Source of the DNA: Curtobacterium pusillum
GTDB lineage: Bacteria > Actinomycetota > Actinomycetes > Actinomycetales > Microbacteriaceae
Reading direction: 5' to 3'
Length of the DNA stretch: 64,000 nt
Assembly: GCF_007673235.1 (NCBI RefSeq)
Contig: NZ_VDZH01000003.1
Coordinates: forward strand, 283,168 to 347,167
Part shown: positions 18,101-26,366 of the stretch, one piece after another
Position numbering within the stretch: the stretch's first letter is position 1
Layout of the letters: each line of letters starts with the position of its first letter
Position numbers and translations under genes: made by a program
The notes under the pieces: generated by a model
What the model saw: the letters and a program-made list of their open reading frames with translations, nothing else
The model's database searches: none
What the model was told of the DNA's origin: nothing

Positions 18101-20755
18101 CTGCATCGTGTAGAGCAGGTCGGTGGTCGCGCCGGAAGCGATCGGGCCGACGCCCGTCCACACGATGAACGAGCGGCCCGAGAACGTCGACGACGCTCCG
18201 GTCGGCGGGGTGTTCGTGCAGGTGCCCCCACTGGCCGAGGCGTCGACCGCGGCGCAGCGGATCCCCGCGGGCAGCGCGTCCCACACCGAGACGTTGCTGA
18301 TCGGGTACCCGCCACCGGTGCCGGCCGGGTTCGTGACGCTGACCTTGTACTGCAGCAGCTGGCCCTCGGTCGTGTTCGTCGGGTTCACGTTCGCACTGAG
18401 GCTGCCGGCGTCCTTGCCGGTCTGCACGATGCTCTTCGCGAGGGCGGCGGAGGCGACCCCGGCGACCTTGTAGTTCGCGGAGGACCGCAGGCTGGTCACG
18501 GAGCCGGCGGTGTTCTGCTGGGCGAACTTCATGAGGTTCGCGGTGATGTCCGGCACCGTCGTGCTGGAACCGGCCTTCGAGATCCGGGCGGCGACGTACA
18601 GGACGACCGTCGCACCGGCGGTGTCACCGTCCACGTACGTGCCGCCGGTGGCCGAGGACCCGATGGAGAAGGACGCCATCGACGCGCTCGAACCGGTGAG
18701 CTTCACCTGCGCGGCCGGGACGGTGCTCTCGGAACCGTAGGCCCAGTCGGTGCCCTCGACCCACTGGGCCGCAGACGCCGTGGTGCCCACGGGGAGCATG
18801 TCCGTCACGGTCGCGTTGCGGCTCTGCACGCCGGCGGGGAACGCGACCTGCAGGCGGAAGCAGACGAGGTCGTTGACGGTGAACGGGTCGGCGGGCGTCG
18901 CCGACGAGTAGGTCCCGGTCGAGGCGGCGCAGTCAGCGGCGCTGGTCACCGGCGAGGTGGTGCTGCGCGGTAGGACCGACTTCGCGATCTGCGGGCTGTT
19001 CGAGGTGATCGTCGCCTTCGAGTCGTCGACGACCTTCTGCGTCCCGGTGTCGCCGTGCACACCGGTGGAGGTCCCGGCGATGGCGACCTTGTTCGTGAAG
19101 TCGTCGCCCGCGGCCGTCGGCCCGGCGCTGCCCGCCACGGAGTAGCTCTGGCGCATGAGCGCCTTGTACGTCACGGTCGGCGCCGCGTTCGTCGCTTGGT
19201 CCGCGATGTGGAACGCGACCCTGAAGCTGCCGTCCGCGGCGGAGTAGGCGACCGAGTCGATCGTGGCACCGGTCATCTGCTGGTCCAGCGCGGCGTTCTT
19301 CGCCGGGTCGCAGTCGGCCGGCAGGGTACCGGTCGTCGGGGTCCCGGCGGGGAACGCCGGGCACAGGCCGTCGGGCAGCGTGTCGGTCAGCGTGATGCCG
19401 GCGGAGGACTCGTACTCGCTGGTGCGGATGAGGAGCGAGTACGTCGCCAGCTTGCCCGCCGCGAACGTGGTCGGGGAGACGCTCTTGGCGACCGCGAGGT
19501 CCATCGCCTCGACCGTCAGCGAGGCGTTCGCCTTCTGCGCGGAGGTCGCCCCGCCACCGACCGAGCCGGTGTACGTGCCCTGTGCGTCGACGAGGTTGGT
19601 GAGGCCGTGGCCGTTCGAGGTGGTGTCGGCGGTGTTCTGCCGGGTCGAGGCGCCGTTGTTGTTGTCGAGGTCGGCGGCCTGCTGCAGCGACGCGGCGGCC
19701 GGAGCGGTGGAGCTCGTCGAGGGCTGGCCCGGCTGGCCGGCGAACGACATCGTGTTCTCGCGCAGCGGGACGGCAGCCAGGTACTTGATCGTGACGGTCG
19801 CACCCTTGGCGAGGTCGCCGACGTTCCAGACGACCTTCGTGAAGACCGACGAGCCCTGGCCCGCGACGGTGTTCACCGTCTCGACGCTCTGCGGCGTGCG
19901 GCAGGCAGTGGCGTCCCAGGTACCGGTGGCCTTCGCCGCGGTGGTCGCGGTGAGGGACGGGGCACCCGTGTACTCCGCGCCCGAGGTGGTGTTGTCGATC
20001 GCGCCGCACTGCAGGAACTCGAGTCCGGCGGGCAGGTAGTCCGTGACGACGACGCCCGTGGTGGGCGCCTGCGCCGTGTTCTTCACCGTCAGCGTGTAGA
20101 CGGTCGGGTGGTCGTGCACGCCCCGGACGAGCTCGTTCTCCGGGCTCGGCTCGGCCTTCGTGATGCTCAGCGCTGACACCGTCGTGGCGTTCGACGTCGC
20201 GGCGGCGGCGTTGATCCCGGTGCCGGCCGTCGGCGTCCCCGTGGCGCCGTAGGTCGGGAGGGTGCGCGCGTCCGTGCTCGCCGCGACCTGCGCGTCGGCG
20301 GTGAAGGCCGTACCGACCGGCCAGGACGCATCAGCGGACTGGACCGAGAACGAGATCGACTTCTGGTCCCCGGCGACCAGGTCGGAGACGTTCGACCACA
20401 CGAGGAGCGTCCCGCCGCCCTGCGCGGCGGTCAGCGTCGTGATGACTGGTTCCCCGGTCTGCGTCCCTGCGGAACCCGCGACGTACGAGACCCCAGCCGG
20501 GAGCTTGTAGGTGTAGCCGAGGTTGTACAGCGCAGTACCGCTGCCAGCGGCCGTGGTGTTCTTCGCCGTGATCGTCACGCCGGCCGGTGCGCCGTTGAGC
20601 ACCGAGTCGTCCGCCTTGACGGAGACCGACACCAGCGATCCAGCGGCGCTCGTGGGTACGGCGACCGCGAACACGGAGAGCAACGCGACGAGGAGACTCA
20701 CCACCACCGCCATGGCGATGGCGCGCGGGCGTGCAGGGAACAGGGCAGAACGCAT
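12137..20755 (-). CDS. giant DUF11-repeat surface protein with LAFTG sorting signal
   Basis: 2,872 residues. An N-terminal signal peptide (hydrophobic 14-34, cleavage near TSAAG at about 39) precedes roughly 17 tandem DUF11/Ig-like modules. Each starts with an L-x-[ILV]-x-K element (LSITKAEPS, LAITKTDDRN, LSVTKTADVE, LSVTKTHTG) and closes with an N-T-A or N-V-A strand. The C-terminus has LAFTG (2838-2842), a hydrophobic helix and RRRRR, the layout of a class-E sortase substrate. It is probably a fibrillar adhesin or stalk. The conserved Lys/Asn pairs could form intramolecular isopeptide bonds, which is inference. No sortase gene is in the window. It stands as a single-gene unit between two hairpins. 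Confidence 0.85.
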   Translation of the reverse strand: MRSALFPARPRAIAMAVVVSLLVALLSVFAVAVPTSAAGSLVSVSVKADDSVLNGAPAGVTITAKNTTAAGSGTALYNLGYTYKLPAGVSYVAGSAGTQTGEPVITTLTAAQGGGTLLVWSNVSDLVAGDQKSISFSVQSADASWPVGTAFTADAQVAASTDARTLPTYGATGTPTAGTGINAAAATSNATTVSALSITKAEPSPENELVRGVHDHPTVYTLTVKNTAQAPTTGVVVTDYLPAGLEFLQCGAIDNTTSGAEYTGAPSLTATTAAKATGTWDATACRTPQSVETVNTVAGQGSSVFTKVVWNVGDLAKGATVTIKYLAAVPLRENTMSFAGQPGQPSTSSTAPAAASLQQAADLDNNNGASTRQNTADTTSNGHGLTNLVDAQGTYTGSVGGGATSAQKANASLTVEAMDLAVAKSVSPTTFAAGKLATYSLLIRTSEYESSAGITLTDTLPDGLCPAFPAGTPTTGTLPADCDPAKNAALDQQMTGATIDSVAYSAADGSFRVAFHIADQATNAAPTVTYKALMRQSYSVAGSAGPTAAGDDFTNKVAIAGTSTGVHGDTGTQKVVDDSKATITSNSPQIAKSVLPRSTTSPVTSAADCAASTGTYSSATPADPFTVNDLVCFRLQVAFPAGVQSRNATVTDMLPVGTTASAAQWVEGTDWAYGSESTVPAAQVKLTGSSASMASFSIGSSATGGTYVDGDTAGATVVLYVAARISKAGSSTTVPDITANLMKFAQQNTAGSVTSLRSSANYKVAGVASAALAKSIVQTGKDAGSLSANVNPTNTTEGQLLQYKVSVTNPAGTGGGYPISNVSVWDALPAGIRCAAVDASASGGTCTNTPPTGASSTFSGRSFIVWTGVGPIASGATTDLLYTMQVPAQSFAGTAYKNSASVVRFDTTADTGTAQTWVPAPVAGTSAHASGATGSQLAAVSADAQRQVTITPVVVAKTGGTDGGATNRSGLNAVPGQPLKYTYSVTVKAGTSVGTASLVDPLASVTGLKTTSATTWTLGLPGAANAATRGMTDGDTTVTYGGQDFTFTGGATMNTNGGGALVFPSVFDNTTTADVTFTVTVSGLAVSAGTGAYPKSDGTTFSSATITNTATFRSTDPVTGTSVAPTKQVAVGVTAPNLAITKTDDRNGAVVSGQDVVTWTLTATNKSTTTDARSVLVADCFPSSLQFTGSSRTEVTPTQAQRDALGTCGTDRTLHAWNVGTLAAGASATVTVTGTLADKAPAGTSYANTAKVVGSSLDTDYATAGATYVQTASADDTITVASPSVSKQLTAPTWSNSDGSAGTPATTNPANTTALPVRPGDAATYQVTATIPANVAVFDARLTDALPAGLTVDGTPTVTSSDGSVTATGTVDASSRTVTVSVSDIATGRPQAVVVTVSIPVRLSTAATAGTALSNTATFAWDKTAKGTAPTDGSATSNQANASVVAPSLSIGKTATVLGTTSTDLDVEPGQSVRYTVTVTNAKGASPAYGAVVTDCVPAGIVVDGSSISDGGTLGTTTSRCGGGVITWPSTTVGGAGATVQHTYSAKLADDVSLSGAPLTNTVSTGDYRSLATGGASYDAVTATATVTPAFPDVAVAKSNDTLGGLSYIGVASDFSVTFTNTGSAATKVTAKDVLPANWEYVAGSATLVRDGGAAAEVADATVNGSTLTWSDLGQLGANATMTLHYRATPTADAATTPGAGTKVAHVNHVTATVTDASGGTAYDGGDGSFVSYPGGGDDATATARIAAADLALTKTATTAKVVAGATTAKAWTITVTNTGDDAAHGTTVVDAPTGLPAGATLTFTGTGWTCTPTAGTWSCVNGATVAAGSAFPELDVALTLPANAPLTAIRNTATIHQGTGQTFDPEAGNDSDTASVTPVAVADLAIAKTGPSEKAQAGRTISWNLSVQNRKDAAVQSLSDARGTVTVTDTLPDTVTLVSAASTDTAWTCDTEDNTVTCTRDGLANGTTAGAITVTATVHSDVTAAQSIVNTAAVAVDTTKTTDPTSSNDDSKATTAVDDATSLTIDKAFGSGSLVAGDPADWTVTVKNTGTADARTVRVTDTLESGTRLRSDEPVDKGTDTITQTDGAWTCTAPAADGNDVTCVLDGTLAAGGSATFTLTVTTPSSFTGTLVNTAVVTADNAATAQDQARSDASQTAGLSVTKTADVETIDAGEDVTYTITVANPNGPSDLPAGDDSTPSVRVQDTLPAGVEFRRLSPETQQHWTLESNEGGVLTLSSADGIAAGATDPNTIVLTVHVPASFRGSSIVNTATASPITASGPVVQDDATVDVTTHADLSITKQRTSAPSADAGTDVTYDVTVTNDGPSDAQDVTWTDTPPAGMAIRKVTTDAAWETSAEQGADRSTWTTATLASGDTAVFHVTASIASGTPAGTLRNTAAVSSATPDTDPTNDTAGDDVTVTTHAALGLTKTPVTEVGSTTAAKRVTAGAEQVWLLQVRNEGPSDEQPTTVVTDRLPEGLTFTGASSDGSVWTCDGTTDPTLVTCSLPTTIVAGTDAPGLWITTKVASGYTAGTIENRAVITGQGTNPPVGTNDEPVTSPLDVDAVANVAITIGHDGTAVIGKDLPETIQVRNAGLSDAAAVTATYTLPKGLTYVSTEADPAWTVTGVVANADGSTTVSFALAGTLAAGSLAPVITVHQTPTAVAYPGVQPSATVATSTTETTLADNEAADELAVDPASSLSVTKTHTGQVVRGETVGYTITVRNDGPTEDPGPVVVTDRLPSGLTLVSVNDGKAATCTTGQTVTCTLTGPLAVDGRVVFQVTAKVADDAPDRITNVATVASPTTQVVPVSGSASPTDPMRASDPAPVRDAPKPAGELAFTGAAGLGIGALIALLAMAAGGVLLVTRRRRRA

Positions 20756-20996
20756 CGGGAGTGCTCTCGGGTCGTCGTCGGGTGACGCCGAGCGGAGCGC
20801 AGCGGAGCAGCACCGTGCGGGCAGGGTCCCTGGGTGCGTGCTGCGGGGGTGTTCGGGTCACCACGCGGGCCGGTCCGGCCTCGCGACTCCACGGTATCCA
20901 GTTGCGGGAAACCGCCGCTGCACCCAGTGTGGGGTACACGGGTGCCCCCCTTTGCGCGGACGACCCCCGAGCGGGCGACAACGGGCCGCCCTCGCA
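20756..20996. other. upstream region of the giant surface protein gene
   Basis: About 240 non-coding bases. A TACCGT-like -10 is visible on the minus strand near 20900 (GGATACCGTGG) but has no good -35. The Shine-Dalgarno sequence before the start is weak (GAGAG). I see no repeats or genes. Confidence 0.35.
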
Positions 20997-21037
20997 CGAC
21001 TGCGCCCGCCCGGCTCGGTGCCGGACGGGCGCAGTCG
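20997..21037 (-). terminator. 18-bp hairpin terminator
   Basis: Arms 20997-21014 and 21020-21037 pair over 18 positions, with one G-U on the minus-strand RNA, around a five-base loop. It lies 12 bases after the stop of the small protein at 21049 and insulates it from the giant surface protein gene. Confidence 0.75.
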
Positions 21038-21048
21038 GAGCGAAGCGC

Positions 21049-21315
21049 TCAGGCCGGGTCGCTGCCGTTGTTCCCGATCTTGTCGTCGAGGTTCCGCGCG
21101 GTGTTGTCGATCTGCTCGTCGAACTTGCCGCCGGTGACCTTCTTGATGCCGTCCGCGAGGCCGTGGATGATCTTGTCCGAGACCTCTTCGGCCTTGTCGC
21201 TCTTGACGGCCTCTTCGATCTTGTCGCGGTTCTCGTCGACGAAGGCCTTCGCCTTGTCGGTCACTTCCTGCGCCTTGGCGGACACGTTCTTCTGGATGTC
21301 GTCGAAGCCGGCCAT
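21049..21315 (-). CDS. small charged helical protein, possibly Rv0909/MT0933-type
   Basis: 88 residues from the ATG at 21315, preceded by a strong GGGAGG. The open frame further upstream crosses the tuf terminator and is not coding. The sequence is almost wholly helical and highly charged (KAKAFVDENRDKIEEAVKSD), with the C-terminal TGGKFDEQIDNTARNLDDKIG. The GGK-[FY]-x4-D-x4-A motif resembles the MT0933/Rv0909 family, annotated as putative antitoxins but poorly characterised. No toxin gene is adjacent. It may simply be a CsbD-like stress protein. Confidence 0.6.
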   Translation of the reverse strand: MAGFDDIQKNVSAKAQEVTDKAKAFVDENRDKIEEAVKSDKAEEVSDKIIHGLADGIKKVTGGKFDEQIDNTARNLDDKIGNNGSDPA

Positions 21316-21458
21316 GCTGCCTCCCTGTCCGGCCGGGCGAACCGGCCACTCGATGGCCGGACCTCCCGACCGCTTGGCCCACATCGTGCCCCCGGTCGTG
21401 CCCGTTGTCCGCGAAACGCAGGCGAACTGTGAGCAAACGACGACTCCGGGGGACACAA

Positions 21459-21492
21459 AAGCGGGGCCGGACCCGAAGGCCCGACCCCGCTT
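21459..21492 (-). terminator. tuf terminator with UUCG tetraloop
   Basis: On the minus strand AAGCGGGGTCGGGCC, loop TTCG, then the pairing arm (15 bp with two G-U), followed by TTGTGT. It lies 17 bases after the tuf stop and closes the str operon. Confidence 0.85.
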
Positions 21493-21508
21493 CAGCAGGT
21501 AACCGGAG

Positions 21509-22696
21509 TTACTTGGTGATCTCCTCGACCGTACCGGCGCCGACCGTACGACCACCCTCACGGATGGCGAAACGGAGGCCCGGCTCCATGGCGATCGGCT
21601 GGATGAGCTCGACGGTCATGGAGACGGTGTCGCCGGGCATGACCATCTCGGTGCCCTCGGGCAGCGTGATGACGCCGGTGACGTCCGTGGTGCGGAAGTA
21701 GAACTGCGGGCGGTAGTTCGCGTAGAACGGGTTGTGACGCCCACCCTCGTCCTTGGTCAGGATGTACGCGTTCGCCTTGAAGTCCGTGTGCGGCGTGACC
21801 GAACCGGGCTTGACGACGACCTGGCCGCGCTCCACGTCCTCGCGCTTGAGGCCACGGATGAGCAGACCGGTGTTGTCACCAGCCTCGGCCTTGTCGAGCA
21901 GCTTGCGGAACATCTCGATGCCCGTGACCGTGGTCTTCTGCGTCGGGCGGATGCCGACGATCTCGACCTCGGAGTTGAGGTCGAGCGTGCCACGCTCGAC
22001 GCGACCGGTGACGACGGTGCCACGACCGGTGATCGTGAAGACGTCCTCGATCGGCATGAGGAACGGCTGGTCGGTGGCGCGCACCGGGTCCGGGACGTTC
22101 TCGTCGACGGCGGCCATCAGGTCCTGGACGGACTTGACCCACTTCTCGTCGCCCTCGAGCGCCTTGAGCGCCGAGACCTGCACGACGGGGGCGTCCTCGT
22201 CGAACTCCTGCGAGCCGAGGAGCTCACGGACCTCGAGCTCGACGAGCTCCAGGATCTCCTCGTCGTCCACCATGTCGGACTTGTTCAGCGCGACGACGAT
22301 GTAGGGGACGCCGACCTGGCGGGCGAGCAGCACGTGCTCACGCGTCTGGGGCATCGGGCCGTCGGTGGCGGCGACCACGAGGATCGCGCCGTCCATCTGC
22401 GCCGCACCCGTGATCATGTTCTTCACGTAGTCAGCGTGACCGGGGGCGTCGACGTGCGCGTAGTGACGCTTCTCGGTCTGGTACTCCACGTGGGAGATGT
22501 TGATCGTGATACCGCGGTCGCGCTCCTCGGGAGCGCTGTCGATCTGCGCGAAGTCACGGGCCTCGTTGAGGTCCGGGTACTGGTCGTGCAGAACCTTGGT
22601 GATCGCCGCCGTGAGCGTCGTCTTGCCGTGGTCGACGTGACCGATGGTTCCGATGTTGACGTGCGGCTTGGTGCGCTCGAACTTGGCCTTGGCCAC
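21509..22696 (-). CDS. tuf: translation elongation factor EF-Tu
   Basis: 395 residues. GTPase motifs: P-loop [10 protein letters not shown] near residue 19, DAPGHADY, and NKSD for guanine. Domain 2 carries [13 protein letters not shown]; the end is [15 protein letters not shown]. It delivers aminoacyl-tRNA to the ribosome. Start codon GTG with AGGAGG seven bases upstream. It lies 147 bases after fusA, the last gene of the str operon. Confidence 0.98.
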   Translation of the reverse strand: MAKAKFERTKPHVNIGTIGHVDHGKTTLTAAITKVLHDQYPDLNEARDFAQIDSAPEERDRGITINISHVEYQTEKRHYAHVDAPGHADYVKNMITGAAQMDGAILVVAATDGPMPQTREHVLLARQVGVPYIVVALNKSDMVDDEEILELVELEVRELLGSQEFDEDAPVVQVSALKALEGDEKWVKSVQDLMAAVDENVPDPVRATDQPFLMPIEDVFTITGRGTVVTGRVERGTLDLNSEVEIVGIRPTQKTTVTGIEMFRKLLDKAEAGDNTGLLIRGLKREDVERGQVVVKPGSVTPHTDFKANAYILTKDEGGRHNPFYANYRPQFYFRTTDVTGVITLPEGTEMVMPGDTVSMTVELIQPIAMEPGLRFAIREGGRTVGAGTVEEITK

Positions 22697-22843
22697 TGGG
22701 GTCCTCCTCAGGACTCGGAAGCGACACCCCCGGCCGGCCCTGGATGGGCTCGGGACCGTTGGTGCGCGGTGTGTGTCTTTACTTTACTTGGTGGCGAGGG
22801 GCCCGTCGCCAGGCGCCCCCGCCTGTGGAGAAGCGCTGGAGCG
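22697..22843 (-). other. fusA-tuf intergenic region
   Basis: 147 bases with a short hairpin (TGGCGA / TCGCCA) and an AT-rich patch whose minus strand reads AAGTAAAGTAAAG at 22777-22789. A second promoter for tuf is plausible, but no -35 at a proper distance is visible. Confidence 0.4.
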
Positions 22844-24958
22844 CTACTCCCCCGCGTTCTTCGCGATGATCTCCTCGGCGACCTTGGCCGGGACCTGGCT
22901 GTAGGTCTCGAAGGTCATCGAGTAGACGGCACGACCAGAGGTCTTCGACCGGAGGTCGCCGACGTAGCCGAACATCTCGGACAGCGGCACGCTCGCGCGG
23001 ACCACCTTGACGCCGGAAGCGTCCTCCATCGAGGCGATCTGGCCACGACGGGAGTTGAGGTCACCGATGACGTCGCCCATGTACTCCTCGGGAGTACGGA
23101 CCTCGACGGCCATGATCGGCTCGAGGATGGCGGGGCCGGCCTTGCGGGCGGCTTCCTTGTAGGCGATGGAACCGGCGATCTTGAACGCCATCTCGGACGA
23201 GTCGACGTCGTGCGCCGCGCCGTCCTTGAGGATGGCCTTCACGCCCACGGTCGGGTACCCGGCGAGGATGCCGACCTGCATGGCGTCCTGGATACCGGCG
23301 TCGACCGACGGGATGTACTCGCGCGGGACGCGGCCACCCGTGACGGCGTTCTCGAACTCGTAGACCTTCTCGGCCGTGACCTCCATCGGCTCGAGCGCGA
23401 TCTGCACCTTCGCGAACTGACCGGATCCACCGGTCTGCTTCTTGTGGGTGTAGTCGTAGCGCTCGACGACCTTGGTCAGCGTCTCGCGGTAGGCCACCTG
23501 CGGCTTGCCGACGGACGCCTCGACCTTGAACTCGCGCTTCATGCGGTCGACGAGGATGTCGAGGTGGAGCTCGCCCATGCCCTTGATCGTCGTCTGACCG
23601 GTCTCGGCGTTGAGCTCGACGCGGAACGTCGGGTCCTCTTCGGCGAGCTTCTGGATGGCCGTGGAGAGCTTCTCCTGGTCGGCCTTCGTGTTCGGCTCGA
23701 TGGCGACCTCGATGACCGGCTCCGGGAACGTCATCGACTCGAGGACGACCTGGTTCTGCGGGTCGCAGAGGGTGTCACCGGTGGTGGTGTCCTTGAGGCC
23801 GATGACCGCGTAGATGTGGCCGGCGGTCACGTTGTCGACCGGGTTCTCCTTGTTGGAGTGCATCTGGAAGATCTTGCCGATGCGCTCCTTCTTGCCCTTG
23901 GTCGAGTTGATGACCTGCGCACCGGACTCGATCGAGCCGGAGTACACGCGGACGTAGGTGAGGCGACCGAAGAACGGGTGCACCGCGACCTTGAACGCGA
24001 GCGCGGAGAACGGCTCGGAGGCATCCGGCTTGCGGATGATCTCCTTCTCCTCGTCCTTGACGTCGTGGCCGATCATCGGCGGCACGTCGAGCGGGGACGG
24101 GAGGTAGTCGATGACCGCGTCGAGCATGGGCTGCACACCGCGGTTCTTGAAGGCCGAACCGCAGAGGACGGGGTAGACCTCGGAGGAGATCGTGAGCTTG
24201 CGGATCGCGCCCTTGATCTCGTCCTTGGTCAGCTCCTCGCCACCGAAGTACTTCTCGAGCAGGGCGTCGTCGGTCTCGGCGACGCGCTCGATCAGCTTGG
24301 CGCGGTACTCCTCGGCACGGGCCTGGAGGTCGGCGGGGATCTCCTGGACCTCGTACTGGGCGCCCATGGTGACATCACCCTTGGCGTCGCCGGGCCAGAC
24401 CTTGGCGTGCATCTCGATCAGGTCGATGATGCCGACGAAGTCGTTCTCGGCGCCGATCGGGAGCTGGAGCACGAGCGGCTCCGCACCGAGGCGGTTGATG
24501 ATCGTGTCGACGGTGAAGTAGAAGTCAGCGCCGAGCTTGTCCATCTTGTTGACGAAGCAGATGCGCGGGACGTTGTACTTGTCCGCCTGACGCCACACGG
24601 TCTCGGACTGGGGCTCGACGCCCTCCTTGCCGTCGAAGACGGCGACCGCACCGTCGAGGACGCGGAGCGAACGCTCCACCTCGACCGTGAAGTCCACGTG
24701 ACCGGGGGTGTCGATGATGTTGATCTGGTTGTTGTCCCAGAAGCAGGTCGTCGCGGCCGACGTGATCGTGATGCCGCGCTCCTGCTCCTGCGCCATCCAG
24801 TCCATCGTCGCGGCGCCGTCGTGGACCTCACCGATCTTGTGCGTGATGCCCGTGTAGAACAGGATGCGCTCGGTCGTCGTGGTCTTGCCGGCATCGATGT
24901 GCGCCATGATGCCGATGTTGCGGACCTTGTTCAGGTCGGTGAGCACGTCCTGTGCCAC
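22844..24958 (-). CDS. fusA: translation elongation factor EF-G
   Basis: 704 residues, the usual length. GTPase motifs [23 protein letters not shown] and NKMDKLGAD; the domain IV signature [19 protein letters not shown] is split by my length limit but clear, and domain V is intact. It catalyses translocation and, with RRF, recycling. GTG start with GGAGG six bases upstream. It lies in the standard rpsL-rpsG-fusA-tuf order. Confidence 0.98.
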   Translation of the reverse strand: MAQDVLTDLNKVRNIGIMAHIDAGKTTTTERILFYTGITHKIGEVHDGAATMDWMAQEQERGITITSAATTCFWDNNQINIIDTPGHVDFTVEVERSLRVLDGAVAVFDGKEGVEPQSETVWRQADKYNVPRICFVNKMDKLGADFYFTVDTIINRLGAEPLVLQLPIGAENDFVGIIDLIEMHAKVWPGDAKGDVTMGAQYEVQEIPADLQARAEEYRAKLIERVAETDDALLEKYFGGEELTKDEIKGAIRKLTISSEVYPVLCGSAFKNRGVQPMLDAVIDYLPSPLDVPPMIGHDVKDEEKEIIRKPDASEPFSALAFKVAVHPFFGRLTYVRVYSGSIESGAQVINSTKGKKERIGKIFQMHSNKENPVDNVTAGHIYAVIGLKDTTTGDTLCDPQNQVVLESMTFPEPVIEVAIEPNTKADQEKLSTAIQKLAEEDPTFRVELNAETGQTTIKGMGELHLDILVDRMKREFKVEASVGKPQVAYRETLTKVVERYDYTHKKQTGGSGQFAKVQIALEPMEVTAEKVYEFENAVTGGRVPREYIPSVDAGIQDAMQVGILAGYPTVGVKAILKDGAAHDVDSSEMAFKIAGSIAYKEAARKAGPAILEPIMAVEVRTPEEYMGDVIGDLNSRRGQIASMEDASGVKVVRASVPLSEMFGYVGDLRSKTSGRAVYSMTFETYSQVPAKVAEEIIAKNAGE

Positions 24959-24995
24959 AGGGTTCCTCCGGAAGAGTTGTAGGAGAGGTTGGCGG

Positions 24996-25039
24996 CCGTC
25001 CGGGGCGCCAGCGGTTCATGACCACCGGCGCCCGGACGG
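24996..25039 (-). other. hairpin in the rpsG-fusA spacer
   Basis: CCGTCCGG-GCGCC (25027-25039 side) pairs with GGCGCC-CCGGACGG (24996-25009 side) with one bulged base around a 17-base loop. It is inside an operon and lacks a U-tract, so processing or attenuation between the ribosomal and elongation-factor parts is more likely than full termination. Confidence 0.45.
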
Positions 25040-25047
25040 TGCCGGGA

Positions 25048-25518
25048 CTACCAGCGGTAGTGGGCGAAGGCCTTGTTCGACTCGGCCATCTTGTGGGTGT
25101 CCTCACGGCGCTTGACCGCGGCACCGAGACCGTTCGACGCGTCGAGGATCTCGTTCATGAGACGCTCGGTCATCGTCTTCTCGCGACGGGCCTTGGCGTA
25201 CGAGGTGAGCCAGCGGAGCGCGAGGGTGTTCGCGCGGTGCGGCTTGACCTCGACCGGCACCTGGTAGGTCGAGCCACCGACGCGGCGGCTGCGGACCTCG
25301 AGGGTCGGACGGACGTTGTCGAGCGCCTTCTTGAGCGTGACGACCGCGTCCTGCTGGTTCTTGGCGGAAACGCCTTCGAGTGCGTCGTAGACGATGCGCT
25401 CGGCGAGGCCCTTCTTGCCGTCCAGCAGGATCTTGTTCACCAGCTGGGAGACGATCGGAGCGCCGTAGACCGGGTCTGCGACGACGGGACGCTTGGGGGC
25501 GGGACCCTTACGAGGCAT
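25048..25518 (-). CDS. rpsG: 30S ribosomal protein S7
   Basis: 156 residues, the usual length. It begins [19 protein letters not shown] and has [20 protein letters not shown] and [21 protein letters not shown]7 nucleates the 30S head and contacts E-site tRNA. In many bacteria it represses its own operon. Four bases after rpsL. Confidence 0.98.
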   Translation of the reverse strand: MPRKGPAPKRPVVADPVYGAPIVSQLVNKILLDGKKGLAERIVYDALEGVSAKNQQDAVVTLKKALDNVRPTLEVRSRRVGGSTYQVPVEVKPHRANTLALRWLTSYAKARREKTMTERLMNEILDASNGLGAAVKRREDTHKMAESNKAFAHYRW

Positions 25519-25522
25519 TGGC

Positions 25523-25891
25523 TCAACCCTTCTTCGCGCCGTAGCGGCTACGCGCCTGCTTACGGTTCTTCACGGCCTGCGTGTCGAGCGCGCCGCGGAT
25601 GATCTTGTAGCGGACACCGGGGAGGTCCTTCACACGACCGCCGCGCACGAGCACCATCGAGTGCTCCTGGAGGTTGTGGCCCTCACCGGGGATGTAGGCC
25701 GTGACCTCGGTACCGTTCGAGAGCTTCACACGAGCGACCTTGCGCAGTGCCGAGTTCGGCTTCTTGGGGGTGGTGGTGTAGACGCGGGTGCACACACCAC
25801 GCTGCTGGGGGTTCGCCTTCAGGGCGGGCGCCTTGGTCTTGGTGACCTTCGGCGAACGACCCTTGCGAACGAGCTGCTGAATAGTAGGCAA
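25523..25891 (-). CDS. rpsL: 30S ribosomal protein S12
   Basis: 122 residues, beginning [13 protein letters not shown]12 controls decoding accuracy. The streptomycin-relevant lysines are wild type ([10 protein letters not shown] and [10 protein letters not shown]). The start codon is TTG with GGAG five bases upstream. First gene of the str operon, about 160 bases downstream of the promoter at 26056-26084. Confidence 0.98.
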   Translation of the reverse strand: MPTIQQLVRKGRSPKVTKTKAPALKANPQQRGVCTRVYTTTPKKPNSALRKVARVKLSNGTEVTAYIPGEGHNLQEHSMVLVRGGRVKDLPGVRYKIIRGALDTQAVKNRKQARSRYGAKKG

Positions 25892-26055
25892 CTGTTCTCC
25901 TGGTCCTGCTCGTGTTCTCTGGCCGACGCGGTCCGCCGGCTTCCTCGTCCCACGCTGATTGCCGCCTGACGGCGGACGACGATGGGGGACGGAGTCCGGT
26001 CGACCGTTGGTCGAGCCGGATTTTTCGGGCGCGCACGAGGGCGCACACCCGGAAG
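25892..26055 (-). other. rpsL 5' leader
   Basis: About 155 transcribed bases between the predicted start of transcription and rpsL. It has a small CCGCC-GTCA-GGCGG hairpin (25962-25975). No open frame or known riboswitch was recognised. Confidence 0.5.
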
Positions 26056-26084
26056 AGCCTACCCGCGTAACCTCGCGAAATCAA
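26056..26084 (-). promoter_or_regulatory. str operon promoter
   Basis: On the minus strand TTGATT (26079-26084), 17 bases, TAGGCT (26056-26061): close to the actinobacterial housekeeping-sigma consensus. It points at rpsL. Confidence 0.85.
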
Positions 26085-26259
26085 TCCGGGCGCGTCGCCC
26101 TGGAGGCCCGTCCGGACCGCCGTGGGCGAACACGCCTGAACGGGGTGGTCGCGCTGTGCGCGGGGCGCGACGCCGACGCGCGCCGGCACGTCGTCGTGCG
26201 GGGGCGGTGGGGCCGGACCGCGTCCGGCGTTCGCCGGTGTGGCGGGCGCACGCCGCGCC
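26085..26259. other. non-coding GC-rich spacer
   Basis: No gene is supported. It contains a diverged copy of the 12-mer repeat (CTGGAGGCCCG at 26100) next to GTCCGGACCG, similar to the flank of the exact copy at 26319. Confidence 0.4.
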
Positions 26260-26293
26260 TCGGGGCCGGGCGGTGGAGCCGTGCCGGCCCCGA
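26260..26293 (-). terminator. candidate terminator hairpin
   Basis: A ten-bp perfect stem (TCGGGGCCGG 26260-26269 with 26284-26293) around 14 bases, about 75 bases after the stop of the gene at 26367. It has no U-tract. Confidence 0.45.
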
Positions 26294-26318
26294 CGCGAGC
26301 CGACGTTGCGGGCGCGCG

Positions 26319-26330
26319 CCGTGCCTCCAG
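26319..26330 (-). repeat. 12-mer repeat copy 2
   Basis: Exact CTGGAGGCACGG on the minus strand, in intergenic DNA between the str promoter and the membrane-anchored protein gene. Confidence 0.6.
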
Positions 26331-26366
26331 GCCGGACCGCCGACCAGGCGTCGGACGCGAGACGGG

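Noticed and set aside
21049-21315. Toxin-antitoxin pair at the MT0933-like gene
   Set aside because: No second small gene is adjacent on either strand. The antitoxin label is only a family name.
22777-22789. Confident tuf promoter
   Set aside because: The AAGTAAAGTAAAG patch offers a -10 but no -35 at 16-18 bases, so it is listed only as part of the spacer.
21734-24982. 1,082-codon plus-strand frame opposite tuf and fusA
   Set aside because: It spans two conserved genes on the other strand and their spacer, so it is an artefact of GC-rich third positions.
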